Positions 49,698 to 58,306 are shown, numbered from the stretch's first letter. The stretch: 64,000 bases of DNA from Chlamydiales bacterium (GCA_022601535.1 JAJACK010000002.1:62001-126000), one strand, 5' to 3'. Made by a program: numbers and translations. The notes: generated by a model from the sequence alone, not told the origin.

Positions 49698-50613
49698 GAA
49701 AATTGCATTTATTTTTCCAGGGCAAGGTTCTCAAGTGGTGGGAATGGGAAAGGAGTTTTATGACTCTCATGCTGTTGCACGCGAGGTGTTTAAAAAAGGA
49801 GACGCGATTTTACAGCGAGAGCTCTCCTCCCTTATGTTCAATGGGCCTGAAGAAGACTTGCTACAAACACGTAATTCACAAACAGCGATTTACCTCAATA
49901 GCATGGCAATTTTGGCTGTATTGCAGGAGGAATTTCCAACCCTTCATCCAACAATCTGTTCTGGACACAGTTTGGGGGAATATAGCGCGTTGACAGCAAC
50001 TTCTCGCATTTCAATCGAAGAGTGTCTTCCCTTGGTTCAATTGCGCTCAGAAGCGATGAATGACGCATGTGTTGCTCATCCTGGAAAAATGGCAGCGGTG
50101 TTGGGATTAGCAAATGAGCAGATTGAGGAAGTGGTTGCTGAGGTGGAAGATCTTTGGGCTGCCAACTACAACTGTCCTGGTCAAGTTGTGATTTCTGGAA
50201 CTGCAGAAGGAGTTGAAAAGGGAATGGCTTTAGCTAAAGAGAGAGGAGCCAAGCGGGCGATTTTACTTCCTGTCCATGGGGCATTCCACAGTGGCTTGAT
50301 GAGTGAGGCGCAAAAACGGCTTGGAAAAAAACTTTCGGATGCAGATCTAAAAGAGAGTTCTATCCAATTTGTCATGAATGTTGTAGGCGATTTTGTCTCT
50401 GATCCAGAAGAGATTCGAAACAACCTCATCAATCAGGTGACCTCTTCGGTTAAATGGGCGCAGGGGATTGAAAAGATGAAAGGAGTCGATCTCTTTATAG
50501 AAGTTGGAGGGAAGGTGTTAGCCGGAATGAATAAGAAAATCGGAGTGGAAGGGCAAACCATTTCCATCTCAAAACTCTCAGATCTAGAAAAGCTAAAAGA
50601 GGCGGTATCATGA
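49690..50613 (+). CDS. fabD: Malonyl-CoA:ACP transacylase
   Basis: Loads malonyl onto ACP. The 307-residue protein starts SKKIAFIFPGQGSQVVGMG, has the nucleophile in GHSLGEYSAL (Ser near 90), the Arg in QLRSEAMNDA and the His in VHGAFHSGLM. ATG 49690 is preferred to GTG 49687. It overlaps fabH by 8 bases and fabG by 4 (ATGA). Confidence 0.96.
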   Translation: MSKKIAFIFPGQGSQVVGMGKEFYDSHAVAREVFKKGDAILQRELSSLMFNGPEEDLLQTRNSQTAIYLNSMAILAVLQEEFPTLHPTICSGHSLGEYSALTATSRISIEECLPLVQLRSEAMNDACVAHPGKMAAVLGLANEQIEEVVAEVEDLWAANYNCPGQVVISGTAEGVEKGMALAKERGAKRAILLPVHGAFHSGLMSEAQKRLGKKLSDADLKESSIQFVMNVVGDFVSDPEEIRNNLINQVTSSVKWAQGIEKMKGVDLFIEVGGKVLAGMNKKIGVEGQTISISKLSDLEKLKEAVS

Positions 50614-51365
50614 ACAAGGTTTTAGAAGGGCAGAAAGTCATTATTACGGGTGGAACACGGGGAATCGGTCTTGCCATAGCAAAATGTTTTGCAGAGCAAG
50701 GAGCTGATCTTGCGCTTTTTAGCACAAATTCAGAAGTGGGAGTCAAGGCTCAAAAAGAGGTCGAAGGGTGTGCTACAGCGGGTCAAAAAGTGAAATACTA
50801 TTCTGTTGATGTCTCAAGTGCAGCTCAGGTTGAAGAGGCGATCAAAACGGTTTATGAAGAATTTGGAACGGTCGATGTTTTAATCAATAATGCAGGAATT
50901 ACACGAGATGCTCTTTTGATGAAATTGAAAGAGGAAGATTGGCACCGAGTGCTTGATATCAACCTCTCCTCGGTTTACAACACTTGCCGCACGATTGTCC
51001 GTCCAATGATGAAGGCTCGCCTTGGAAAGATTATCAATATCACCTCTGTCGTAGGAATTATAGGGAATGCAGGGCAAACAAACTACGCTGCTTCAAAATC
51101 AGGGATGATCGGATTTACCAAGTCGCTTGCCAAAGAAATTGGAGGACGAGGGATTTCAGTCAACTGCATCGCTCCTGGTTTTATCAAAACCGAAATGACA
51201 GATGCTCTTTCGGAAAAGCAAAAAGAGATGCTTCTCTCTCAAATTCCGATGGGACGACTAGGGGAGCCAACGGATATTGCCGATACAGCTCTTTTTCTTG
51301 CAAGTCCCCAGGCTCGCTACATTACAGGTCAGGTTTTGACAGTCGATGGCGGAATGGTGATGTAG
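50610..51365 (+). CDS. fabG: 3-oxoacyl-ACP reductase
   Basis: NADPH-dependent reduction of beta-ketoacyl-ACP. Classical SDR of 251 residues: TGGTRGIGLAIA dinucleotide loop, NNAGITRDALLMKLKEEDW typical of FabG, catalytic Ser in INITSVVG and Tyr-Lys in YAASKSG, and the ending YITGQVLTVDGGMVM. Coupled to fabD by ATGA. acpP follows but has its own promoter. Confidence 0.97.
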   Translation: MNKVLEGQKVIITGGTRGIGLAIAKCFAEQGADLALFSTNSEVGVKAQKEVEGCATAGQKVKYYSVDVSSAAQVEEAIKTVYEEFGTVDVLINNAGITRDALLMKLKEEDWHRVLDINLSSVYNTCRTIVRPMMKARLGKIINITSVVGIIGNAGQTNYAASKSGMIGFTKSLAKEIGGRGISVNCIAPGFIKTEMTDALSEKQKEMLLSQIPMGRLGEPTDIADTALFLASPQARYITGQVLTVDGGMVM

Positions 51366-51398
51366 AGAGCTCTTGCACCCCCTTTCATCAAATAAAGC

Positions 51399-51428
51399 TT
51401 GTCAAAAAGGTTTTCACAAGATTATAAT
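51399..51428 (+). promoter_or_regulatory. Promoter of acpP
   Basis: TTGTCA at 51399-51404 and TATAAT at 51423-51428 with an 18-base spacer, both close to the sigma-70-type consensus. It lies between fabG and acpP and would give a leader of about 35-60 bases. ACP is needed in large amounts, which fits a separate strong promoter. Confidence 0.7.
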
Positions 51429-51492
51429 TGATTCACCAATTTAAATAGTTTTTTTGGAGATTTAACATATGGCACAAGAAGAGGGAACAACC

Positions 51493-51723
51493 ATGACAGT
51501 AGAGCAAGAAGTAATAGATATCGTCGTCGAGCAACTCGGTGTGGATGAAAAAGATGTCGCCCCTGAAAAATCATTTGTCGAAGATCTCAATGCAGATAGT
51601 CTTGATCTGACTGAGCTTATCATGACATTTGAAGAGCGATACGGCTTTGAGATTTCAGAAGAAGATGCTGAAAAACTCAAAACTGTTGGTGATGTTATTA
51701 ACTACATTAACTCAAAGAAATAA
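51493..51723 (+). CDS. acpP: Acyl carrier protein
   Basis: Carries growing acyl chains on a phosphopantetheine arm attached by AcpS to the Ser of [10 protein letters not shown] (about residue 37). The 76-residue form from ATG 51493 (GAGGGA six bases upstream) begins [17 protein letters not shown] and matches the usual ACP length. An upstream in-frame ATG at 51469 also has a good SD (GGAG) and would add eight residues; both starts are plausible. ACP also donates acyl groups to LpxD. Confidence 0.96.
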   Translation: MTVEQEVIDIVVEQLGVDEKDVAPEKSFVEDLNADSLDLTELIMTFEERYGFEISEEDAEKLKTVGDVINYINSKK

Positions 51724-51728
51724 TTGCT

Positions 51729-52097
51729 ATGATTACAGAATTTAATTTAGCATGGATTGTTGTAGACGACCTTCAAAAAGCAATAAAGTATTACACTGAA
51801 ATCATTGGTTTAAAGGTGGTTGAAGTTTGTGAGGATTTTGGATGGGCAGAGCTCAGCCCTCAGAAGGGAGACTTTCGGCTAGGGATTGCTCAAAAAAGTG
51901 ATCACGAAAGGGTTCAGCCAGGATCAAATGCTATTACAGCCTTTTGCGTCGAGAACTTGGAAGAATCAATCAAAGATTTAAAGAGTAAGGGCGTAGAAAT
52001 TATTGGAGATGTGATGGTTATCCCAGAACATGTCAAATTACAGATGATCAAAGATCCTGATGGCAACCAATTTCAATTGGTTGAGAAAATTTCATAA
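51729..52097 (+). CDS. VOC/glyoxalase-family protein
   Basis: A 122-residue single VOC domain of paired beta-alpha-beta-beta-beta units: FNLAWIVVDDLQKAIKYYTEIIGLKV at the start, then AFCVENLEESIKDLKSKGVEI and the terminal IKDPDGNQFQLVEK, the standard dioxygenase/glyoxalase-like ending with a metal-binding Glu. Substrate unknown (glyoxalase, antibiotic binding and isomerase functions all occur). It lies 5 bases after acpP, so may be co-transcribed, and overlaps the opposing cNBD gene by 6 bases. I do not recall it here in Chlamydia. Confidence 0.85.
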   Translation: MITEFNLAWIVVDDLQKAIKYYTEIIGLKVVEVCEDFGWAELSPQKGDFRLGIAQKSDHERVQPGSNAITAFCVENLEESIKDLKSKGVEIIGDVMVIPEHVKLQMIKDPDGNQFQLVEKIS

Positions 52098-52514
52098 ATG
52101 ACATCCTCTAAAATCAATATTTGCTGAGTATGCCTCAAGAAGTGCAATCGCCACTGAAGGGCACTCAGCAATAATTCCAAGTAAATGATTTCGAGTCAGT
52201 GTGAGCATCGTTGCTCCCTTCATACATTTTGCTGTGTATGCACGTGGCTTCTCATTAAAAATCGATTCATCTCCGAAGAAATCGCCAACTCCTAATTCCA
52301 CGACTTTTTTAGAATTATCTATGGAGACACTCCCCTCGATAATAAGGTACATCTGGTTTGCATCTTGAGAGTGGGAGAAAATTATTTCATCCTCTCGAAA
52401 GGAAATTTGACCGAGTTTATCGGCAATGGTCAACAGAAGGTCGAGATCAAGAGAACCGAAAAGATGGCTCTTTTTTAATCGAAATGCTTTATCAATAAGT
52501 TTTAATGTTTTCAT
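52092..52514 (-). CDS. Cyclic nucleotide-binding-domain protein (CT235-like)
   Basis: A 140-residue single CRP-type beta-barrel: LFGSLDLDLLLTIADKLGQ, IIFSHSQDANQMYLIIEGSV and VGDFFGDESIFNEKPRAYTAKC, in the order of a cNMP phosphate-binding cassette (FFGDESIF, the usual form being FGExALl..RxRxAT). The Arg-Ala step is present (PRAYTA) but ligand binding is unproven. No effector domain is attached. It is coupled to the transporter-like gene by an ATGA overlap. Confidence 0.85.
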   Translation of the reverse strand: MKTLKLIDKAFRLKKSHLFGSLDLDLLLTIADKLGQISFREDEIIFSHSQDANQMYLIIEGSVSIDNSKKVVELGVGDFFGDESIFNEKPRAYTAKCMKGATMLTLTRNHLLGIIAECPSVAIALLEAYSANIDFRGCHL

Positions 52515-55258
52515 GAAACACCTTCGAGTAGTTCATGGGCAAAGTGATGGAAGATTTCCTCATTCCCCTTGAGTTTTTTTGTTAAAATTTCACGCCAGTC
52601 AGGTACACCAAGCTTCTCTTTTAGTCCAATTGCTATAATTTGATCTGTAAGGGAAGGGGAGTGGACCATCGCATCTAGAAGTTGAGTGAGGTTCAGAGGG
52701 ATATGCCCTCTTTTGAGGTATGTGCGAAGCTTTTGTTGAGGAGCAGATTCATCGATAAGAGGTTCTATAAGAGAGAATAAGCGAGTTCCACATGTTTTTT
52801 GCAAAGTTTCGGAAGCTTGAGCCCGAATTTTAGAATTTCTACTCCTTAAAGAGTGGGAGAGCACTTCACTTTGTTCTAAAGAGCTTGCCGCTCCAATAAG
52901 TTGAATGATGAAATCAACAACAGAGTGGTAACCACTTTCTAATGCATCACCTAAGATCGAAAGATCTTGATCGTGTGATTGATTTCTAACCATATCACAA
53001 TGGTAGAAGTAAAAGTAGGCGCGATCAATCTCAATTTTAAGAAGAGAGAAAAGGTGATTATTCAACAATGCCGGATCATTACGGGCTAAAATTTTTCCAG
53101 CAAGTAAACGGCATCTTTCGTGAATAAAGCGATCTTGAACAAGAGTAAGAAGCATCGGGTCCATATCTCTACCCATTTTAAATAGAATCCGTTCTACAAT
53201 AGACCGTTCACCTGGACGAAAATGGACTGTCGCTAGAATCAATTTTGCTGCAGATTCTTTGTCATTCATTTTTTCTAAAGCAAGCAAGCAGTGTAAGCGT
53301 GTTTTATGGTCTCGACCGTAGGTGAGGTGGTGGATCAATAGCGGAGCATATTTTTTCTCCTCTTCAGTCGCTATTTGCGCAATTGCTTTAGCTGCACTTC
53401 GATTCACCTGTTTAGATGCGTGCTTCAAATAGGGAAGAAGGTGCTTTAAATTCTCTTTACTCCCTTCATTTTCTAGGATTTCAATTCCAATGCAGATCTC
53501 CCGCTCAATTTTTGAATCGAGAAGAGTGCGGAGTTTTTCTGAAGCGAGTGTGACCAAAGTGGGAAGAGAAGGTTTTGTTCGCATGCTTAAGATCGCAGCC
53601 GCTCGCATCGTCAGCTCATCACTATGCAAGTTTTGCATGATTTTTTCAGGAAGTAAAAGAGCGTGTTTAGCAAAATAGAGATGGATAGCCCCTTGAAGAG
53701 AAGAGTGGGGGATTGTCCGCCTCCACCTTTCAAGTCTTTCGATCACAACAGTTTCTTTTGCAACAGAGCTGTTGCTCAGCAGGTCAATTGCAATAAGCTT
53801 TCCAGGAAGAGTCATCAAATTGACTGTATTTAAAAGACGGGGCAAATGGTTTAAGTCTTTTAGTCTTAGAAGATATTCAAATCCCAAAAGGCGACTACTC
53901 TCATCAGAGTGTTTTAGAGTTGTCAGGAGATGGTGTTCAAATTGCTTTTTATCTTTTTTAGGAATCCAGTCAATTGCACGTTTTCCAAAGCGAATTGAGC
54001 TTGCGATCAAGTTGCTGAAAAGGGCTTTTGAGTAGTGGCTTCGAAGCAAAAAAGCAATGCTCAAAGCAGCGAGAGCAACAGAGAGTCCAAGGATGTGGCT
54101 ATAGTCATGTAAAAAAAGGAGCAAAAGAGCGCTGATCAACATGCCAAAAGGCTCAAAAAACGATTCCACTGTGATCCGAATTTGATTTTTGATCTTAGTG
54201 GGAACACCTGATATCAAAAGATTTAGATTGTTGTCATCAAATGTATATGTGATTCCCTCACGTGCAATTAACCCAAAAAGAGCAATAGAGATTCCCTTTT
54301 TCCAAAACCAAAATGAGAAGAGTAAAAGAAAAAAGGCAGGAGCCATCAAAATGACATTGTTGACTCCCATTTTTTTTACAATGCGGCTGTAGACAATGGC
54401 TCCAAAAAGGACATTTGAAAGAGCAATCCACATGTTGCAGGTTCCTAAAAATTGTGTTAGATCGTGTTCAGAACGGTGTTTAAATGCTAAGCCAAATGTC
54501 TTCATATAGGAAAACTCAGTCACGATGACCAGTAGTTGCATTATAAAATAGAAGCCAAGGAGATAGAGCGTGAATTTTGAGGATGCCACTTTTCGAATAA
54601 TTTCCTTAAAGGATAAGGAACTACGTGTGTCTAGATGGTCGGCATGCTCATCGATAATAGGAGAGAGCTTCCGCGAAATAAGGTAGATGAAAGGAAGAGA
54701 GCCTGTCATAATCAACCCAAAGATCAAAAGAATCCCCGAATGTCCCAGTTGTCCGATTCCCATCGAGATGATTCCTCCGCCACACGCATCTCCTAAAAAA
54801 GTGACTGAATTGATTAGGCAAAAAAGACGCTTACCCGATTGAAGGTCCATATATTGATCGATAAAAGACCAGTAACAGATATAGGTTGAAATCGGCATAA
54901 CCCATCCGAAAACTTTCAGTAAATACCAATATTCAGCATGAGATGAAAAGCCTCTACAAAAATAGAAACCGAGTGTAACAGTTGACCAGATAGAGATAAG
55001 GAGAAAGAGAATTTTACGGATTGAAAGATGGTTTAAAGAAAAAATTAGAATTCCAGACAATAGACAGAGAGAAAGAGAGACAAAGATGTAAGTATAGGGG
55101 AGTTTATCGGCTCCGATATGCTCGAGGAACATCCCTTCTGAGAGAGTAAACATTCCATAGGTGCCGATGCTCCATAAAAAGCCGAGAAGGATAAAAAGGA
55201 GGCTCTTAACGCCCTCTCCCGGATGGAGGTTAAAAACAAGACGGATTGCTTTCTCCAT
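52511..55258 (-). CDS. Large transporter-like membrane protein with HEAT-like C-terminus (CT234-like)
   Basis: A 915-residue protein. The first 430 residues hold about 11-12 membrane helices resembling the ATP/ADP translocase (NTT/TLC) or MFS fold (e.g. SLLFILLGFLWSIGTYGMFTL; FWFWKKGISIALFGLIAREG). The rest is soluble and helical with HEAT-like pairs (RSAAKAIAQIATEEE, RAAAILSMRTKPSLP). The cargo is unknown. As I recall, Chlamydia CT234 has the same size and the same neighbours (CT235 and the incB/incC genes), so a conserved role at the inclusion or envelope is likely. Confidence 0.8.
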   Translation of the reverse strand: MEKAIRLVFNLHPGEGVKSLLFILLGFLWSIGTYGMFTLSEGMFLEHIGADKLPYTYIFVSLSLCLLSGILIFSLNHLSIRKILFLLISIWSTVTLGFYFCRGFSSHAEYWYLLKVFGWVMPISTYICYWSFIDQYMDLQSGKRLFCLINSVTFLGDACGGGIISMGIGQLGHSGILLIFGLIMTGSLPFIYLISRKLSPIIDEHADHLDTRSSLSFKEIIRKVASSKFTLYLLGFYFIMQLLVIVTEFSYMKTFGLAFKHRSEHDLTQFLGTCNMWIALSNVLFGAIVYSRIVKKMGVNNVILMAPAFFLLLFSFWFWKKGISIALFGLIAREGITYTFDDNNLNLLISGVPTKIKNQIRITVESFFEPFGMLISALLLLFLHDYSHILGLSVALAALSIAFLLRSHYSKALFSNLIASSIRFGKRAIDWIPKKDKKQFEHHLLTTLKHSDESSRLLGFEYLLRLKDLNHLPRLLNTVNLMTLPGKLIAIDLLSNSSVAKETVVIERLERWRRTIPHSSLQGAIHLYFAKHALLLPEKIMQNLHSDELTMRAAAILSMRTKPSLPTLVTLASEKLRTLLDSKIEREICIGIEILENEGSKENLKHLLPYLKHASKQVNRSAAKAIAQIATEEEKKYAPLLIHHLTYGRDHKTRLHCLLALEKMNDKESAAKLILATVHFRPGERSIVERILFKMGRDMDPMLLTLVQDRFIHERCRLLAGKILARNDPALLNNHLFSLLKIEIDRAYFYFYHCDMVRNQSHDQDLSILGDALESGYHSVVDFIIQLIGAASSLEQSEVLSHSLRSRNSKIRAQASETLQKTCGTRLFSLIEPLIDESAPQQKLRTYLKRGHIPLNLTQLLDAMVHSPSLTDQIIAIGLKEKLGVPDWREILTKKLKGNEEIFHHFAHELLEGVS

Positions 55259-55320
55259 GCGCCCTAAGTATTTGCATTAAAAGGTTGTAATTATAATTAA
55301 TTAGAGAATATATGCACATA

Positions 55321-55353
55321 AAAAAAGGACACGAGATTCTCGCATCCTTTTTT
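55321..55353 (-). terminator. Bidirectional-looking terminator after the IncB-like gene
   Basis: An inverted repeat AAAAAAGGA..CGAG-ATT-CTCG..TCCTTTTTT with a two-base mismatch in the stem. On the minus strand it follows the IncB-like stop by 33 bases and would end that transcript with a T-run; the A-run makes it usable from the other side too. Confidence 0.75.
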
Positions 55354-55385
55354 AAATAAAAATTTAAATCTATGAAGATCTAAAT

Positions 55386-55703
55386 TTAAGAAGTTGGTGG
55401 CAGTGCAGGGGGTTTGAAGAAAGCCCAAACTCTCAAAATAGCAGCGATCCCAAGAACTGTTGCAGAAGCTGAAATCAGATAGGTTGCAAAATTGGGAATA
55501 GACGAAGCGAGTGTTGACCCAAAAGACATATTAAAAGCACCCATTTTCATAGCGACTCCAATGGCAAGTCCTATTGCTGCAATTGTTAAAAGGGCAATTG
55601 CCACGTATTTTGCATTTTGTCCCCAACCGGCAAGTGAGCCGCAATCTTCTGCGCAGTTTGTTTTAAAATTTTGCATAGCTGTTGGTGCTGTTGGTGCTGA
55701 CAT
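55386..55703 (-). CDS. IncB-like inclusion membrane protein candidate
   Basis: A 105-residue protein with the bilobed hydrophobic pattern of chlamydial Inc proteins: NAKYVAIALLTIAAIGLAIGV (about 29-49) and NFATYLISASATVLGIAAIL (about 71-90) with a short polar loop, an N-terminus rich in Ala/Pro/Thr and a Pro-rich C-terminus. Inc proteins are inserted in the host-derived vacuole membrane by type III secretion. Its position beside the CT234/CT235-like genes is where incB and incC lie in Chlamydia. GGAGG precedes the ATG; a small hairpin (CCTGA/TCAGG, 55741-55756) is in the leader. Confidence 0.7.
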   Translation of the reverse strand: MSAPTAPTAMQNFKTNCAEDCGSLAGWGQNAKYVAIALLTIAAIGLAIGVAMKMGAFNMSFGSTLASSIPNFATYLISASATVLGIAAILRVWAFFKPPALPPTS

Positions 55704-55887
55704 ATTAATCCTCCAAAGAATTGTATTAATGATCTTAAAGCCTGAGCTACTTCAGGTCGATTTTGTTAAAAGAATATAAATGCTCATGGTTTTTTTCAAG
55801 AAGTTTTTTTTATAGATTTGAGGGTTTGTGGTTTTTTATAGTTTAAAATTTATATAAAAAAACATTGTTATTTTATAATATATAATT

Positions 55888-56229
55888 ATGAAAGAATTAA
55901 GAAAACAGATTGAATTATTGGGTGAGATTGTAGATTTTAGTCCTTATTTAACAACAGAATCTAGGGCTTTTCTTGAAAAGCAAATCACTCAACTTGCTGA
56001 ATCTATAGACGGCGGAGAGATATCAAGTCTTCAGGGGGAAAAGATGGTGGTTGAGCTTGAGCAAATGGTTGCTTCAGATGAAGTGGGCTTTCTTGTTTCA
56101 AGGATTAGTCACTTCAATCCTAAGAGTCCTCGTTTAGAGCTTCTCAAGATGTTGGCGTTGCAGCTTGACCGACAGGAGCTTTCTCCGAAGGAGACCCGTT
56201 TAGAGGTTCAAAGAATCATGCGCTACTAG
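55888..56229 (+). CDS. Small unknown helical protein
   Basis: 113 residues, almost all helical and acidic, without signal peptide or membrane segment (ELRKQIELLGEIVDF; AFLEKQITQLAESIDGG; RLELLKMLALQLDRQEL). I cannot assign a family. There is no SD; two TATAAT boxes (55874-55879 and 55881-55886) stand directly before the ATG, so either the mRNA is leaderless or the true promoter is elsewhere. It begins the accessory stretch and is divergent from the IncB-like gene. Confidence 0.5.
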   Translation: MKELRKQIELLGEIVDFSPYLTTESRAFLEKQITQLAESIDGGEISSLQGEKMVVELEQMVASDEVGFLVSRISHFNPKSPRLELLKMLALQLDRQELSPKETRLEVQRIMRY

Positions 56230-56368
56230 CTAAACAGCGTTTAACATAACGTCTGATAATTTATGTTATGTTGTGTTTTAGTTGTGTAAATTAGATTAAC
56301 TCATTCTGATCAATCATTAAGATAACTAAAAATAGCCGTCCTATTCTCTTCGCAGCTTGGCTACAAAA

Positions 56369-56475
56369 GAGCGAAAGCGAGATAAAGGTGTAAACATAAA
56401 AGGCTAGAAGACTATACTCAGAGGGCAAAAGAGCGCGTGTCATGGTGTATTGCAAGCAACATGTCACATGAGAAA
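56369..56475 (+). pseudogene. Decayed fragment of a zinc-ribbon repeat gene
   Basis: Within the 281-base gap before the first zinc-ribbon gene, 56369-56475 reads ERKRDKGVNIKG, then a stop, then in another frame DYTQ and a WCxxxxxxxH-like remnant. This lines up with QERDKDGNLKG-(10)-YDQ-(8)-WWCVQHH of the downstream genes, at DNA level best over the block GAGCGAAAGCGAGATAAAGG. It looks like a relic of a third paralogue with frameshifts and a stop. Confidence 0.55.
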
Positions 56476-56510
56476 AAGAGATATATGTATATTTTTTTTA
56501 GGTGTTTAAG

Positions 56511-57176
56511 ATGAGTTCTGCATTGCAAGGTGATATTTCAGGGCTTCCTTTACTGCAGCCATTATCGCCTCTTCCTCCCCCTGCAGAATCTTTAACTGCA
56601 GCTGTTGGCTTACCTGTTTTTAAGCAAATGGTTGTTGTTGGGCAAAAGCAAGAATGTGGAAATTTTTATTTTTCAAGGGAAAGAAATAAAAAGGTTTTTG
56701 TCGCAGACCATCCAGTCGCATCGGAATGGGATTATGAGAAAAATCAAGAACGATATGAGGATGGAAATCTAAAGGGACCAGAATACTATACTCAGGGATC
56801 TCATTTCAAAGCTTACTGGAAATGTTCTAAGGGTCACTCTTTTCGGGCTTTAATTTTTAATCGATGTAGTAAGCAGCCTACTGATTGTTTAAAATGTAAA
56901 AGGCCTCGAAGGGCATTCAAGAACCCCTTATCCGAGCATCTAGTTGCAAAAGAGTGGGATTATGGAGAGAATCAAGAGCGAGATAAAGATGGAAATTTAA
57001 AGGGGCCAGCATGTTATGATCAGAGATCTCAAAAAGTAGTGGGATGGTGGTGTGTTCAACACCATACTTGGCAGGCTAGAATTAGTAGTCGATGTCGTAA
57101 AAAGAAACCAACTGGATGCCCAGAGTGCAAAAAAACATCCTCTTTGCGTGAAATTTCTAACCAGAAATCTAAATAA
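56511..57176 (+). CDS. Protein with two zinc-ribbon repeats (DUF4379/zinc-ribbon type)
   Basis: A 221-residue protein from ATG 56511 (AGGTG seven bases upstream). The first 60 residues are Pro/Leu-rich. Two repeats follow (about 66-130 and 141-206), each with HPVAxEWDYxxNxxR, GYTQGS-like turn, a W-x-C-x3-H site (Cys105/His109; Cys181/His185) and a C-x2-C knuckle (126/129; 203/206), expected to bind zinc. The pattern resembles the 'probable zinc-ribbon' family PF14311, known from giant viruses, plants and some intracellular bacteria; I have not searched it. Basic clusters (KCKRPRR) suggest nucleic-acid binding. Its tandem paralogue follows after 67 bases. Confidence 0.7.
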   Translation: MSSALQGDISGLPLLQPLSPLPPPAESLTAAVGLPVFKQMVVVGQKQECGNFYFSRERNKKVFVADHPVASEWDYEKNQERYEDGNLKGPEYYTQGSHFKAYWKCSKGHSFRALIFNRCSKQPTDCLKCKRPRRAFKNPLSEHLVAKEWDYGENQERDKDGNLKGPACYDQRSQKVVGWWCVQHHTWQARISSRCRKKKPTGCPECKKTSSLREISNQKSK

Positions 57177-57243
57177 AGCTTAAATTCTATAAGGCTAAGC
57201 CTTATAATCTATTTCCTTAGATTGTGTAAGTTTACAAAATGCA

Positions 57244-57954
57244 ATGAGTAGTATTTTTTCAAGCAGTTATCTTGATCCCCCTCTTGGTCTTTTGCCTCTC
57301 GAGTCCTCGCAATCGATTAAAAAAGAAAGGGTTGAGAATCTTGCGTCCCCTCTCTTTAAACAATTAGCAGAAGGCGTAGGTCAAAGCAGATCGAACTTAT
57401 CTGCTGCTCAAAAACGAACGGGTGATCGTTGTACAGAAAAAACTCAATGCAAAAAACCCAAGAAAAAACCAAGACCTCCTCTATCTGAGCATCCAGTTGC
57501 AAGAGAGTGGGACCATAATAAGAATAAAGAGCTGAAGAGATCGGAAGGCTATACTCAAGGGTCTGCTGTAAAAGTGTGGTGGATCTGCTCCAAAAAGAAA
57601 CACTCTTACTCAGCTTCTATTTTTACCCGATGTAGAGAGAAGGAGCCATCTGGATGCCCAGTATGTAGTGGTCGAGGTCTTGATAGAAGGCCCCCTGTAT
57701 CCAACCATCCAGTTGCAAGAGAGTGGGATTATATGAAGAATCTAGACAGGGACAAGAGAGGAAAGATAAAAACTCCAAAAGATTATACTCAAGGGTGTCA
57801 GAAAAAGGTGTATTGGGTATGCAAACAATGTCCTGAGGAGCATTCATATCTAGCTGCTATTTTTAATCGGTGTGGGAAGAAGGCAACTGGGTGTCCGGTT
57901 TATCAAAAAGGTAACAATAATAAGGTGCTCGTTGCAGCTACACAAAAGGATTGA
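57244..57954 (+). CDS. Second zinc-ribbon repeat protein, paralogue
   Basis: 236 residues with the same plan as its upstream neighbour: MSS start and LASPLFKQL (compare VGLPVFKQM), a basic linker KKPKKKPRPP (about 70-79) that resembles a nuclear localisation signal, then repeats at about 80-142 and 151-221. Repeat 1 has Cys115, His120, Cys138 and Cys141. Repeat 2 has Cys193, Cys196, His200 and Cys217, but the last ligand is Tyr220, so that site may be weakened. No signal peptide. SD is weak. Function unknown; a host-directed DNA-binding role is speculation. Confidence 0.7.
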   Translation: MSSIFSSSYLDPPLGLLPLESSQSIKKERVENLASPLFKQLAEGVGQSRSNLSAAQKRTGDRCTEKTQCKKPKKKPRPPLSEHPVAREWDHNKNKELKRSEGYTQGSAVKVWWICSKKKHSYSASIFTRCREKEPSGCPVCSGRGLDRRPPVSNHPVAREWDYMKNLDRDKRGKIKTPKDYTQGCQKKVYWVCKQCPEEHSYLAAIFNRCGKKATGCPVYQKGNNNKVLVAATQKD

Positions 57955-58108
57955 TTGGATGTTTAGTTCTGTGTAGCTTGCAGTTATCTAAATCTATCTT
58001 GTAAAGAATCAAATGGATAAAAATTTATTTTCATTATTTTCTTTCAAAAAATGTTCTATATGTTAAAAGGAGGGAGAATCTTATTTCATTAACAAGGTAG
58101 GTTTGAAA

Positions 58109-58306
58109 ATGAAAATGTTAGATGTAGTCGCCTGGGTCTTTCTTATGATCGGTGGCATTACTTGGGGTTGTATCGGATTCTTTAACTGGAATTTGGTCGA
58201 TTTCTTTTTTGGAAATTATGTTGTCCAAAGTGTCATTTATGACATCGTCGGTGTTAGTGCGGTCTGGTCAATTGTCCGTTCAAAATGGACATGTTGTAAA
58301 AAGTAA
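58109..58306 (+). CDS. Small two-helix membrane protein (DUF378-like), copy 1
   Basis: 65 residues. VVAWVFLMIGGITWGCIGFFNWNLVDFFFG and YDIVGVSAVWSIV fit the DUF378 pattern (GGLNWGLVGLFNFDLV...YxLVGLAGLY). Two membrane helices, then a Cys-Cys-Lys end. Function of the family is unknown. ATG 58109 is preferred to a TTG two codons upstream; AAGGTAGG provides the SD. The next gene is a paralogue. Confidence 0.75.
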   Translation: MKMLDVVAWVFLMIGGITWGCIGFFNWNLVDFFFGNYVVQSVIYDIVGVSAVWSIVRSKWTCCKK

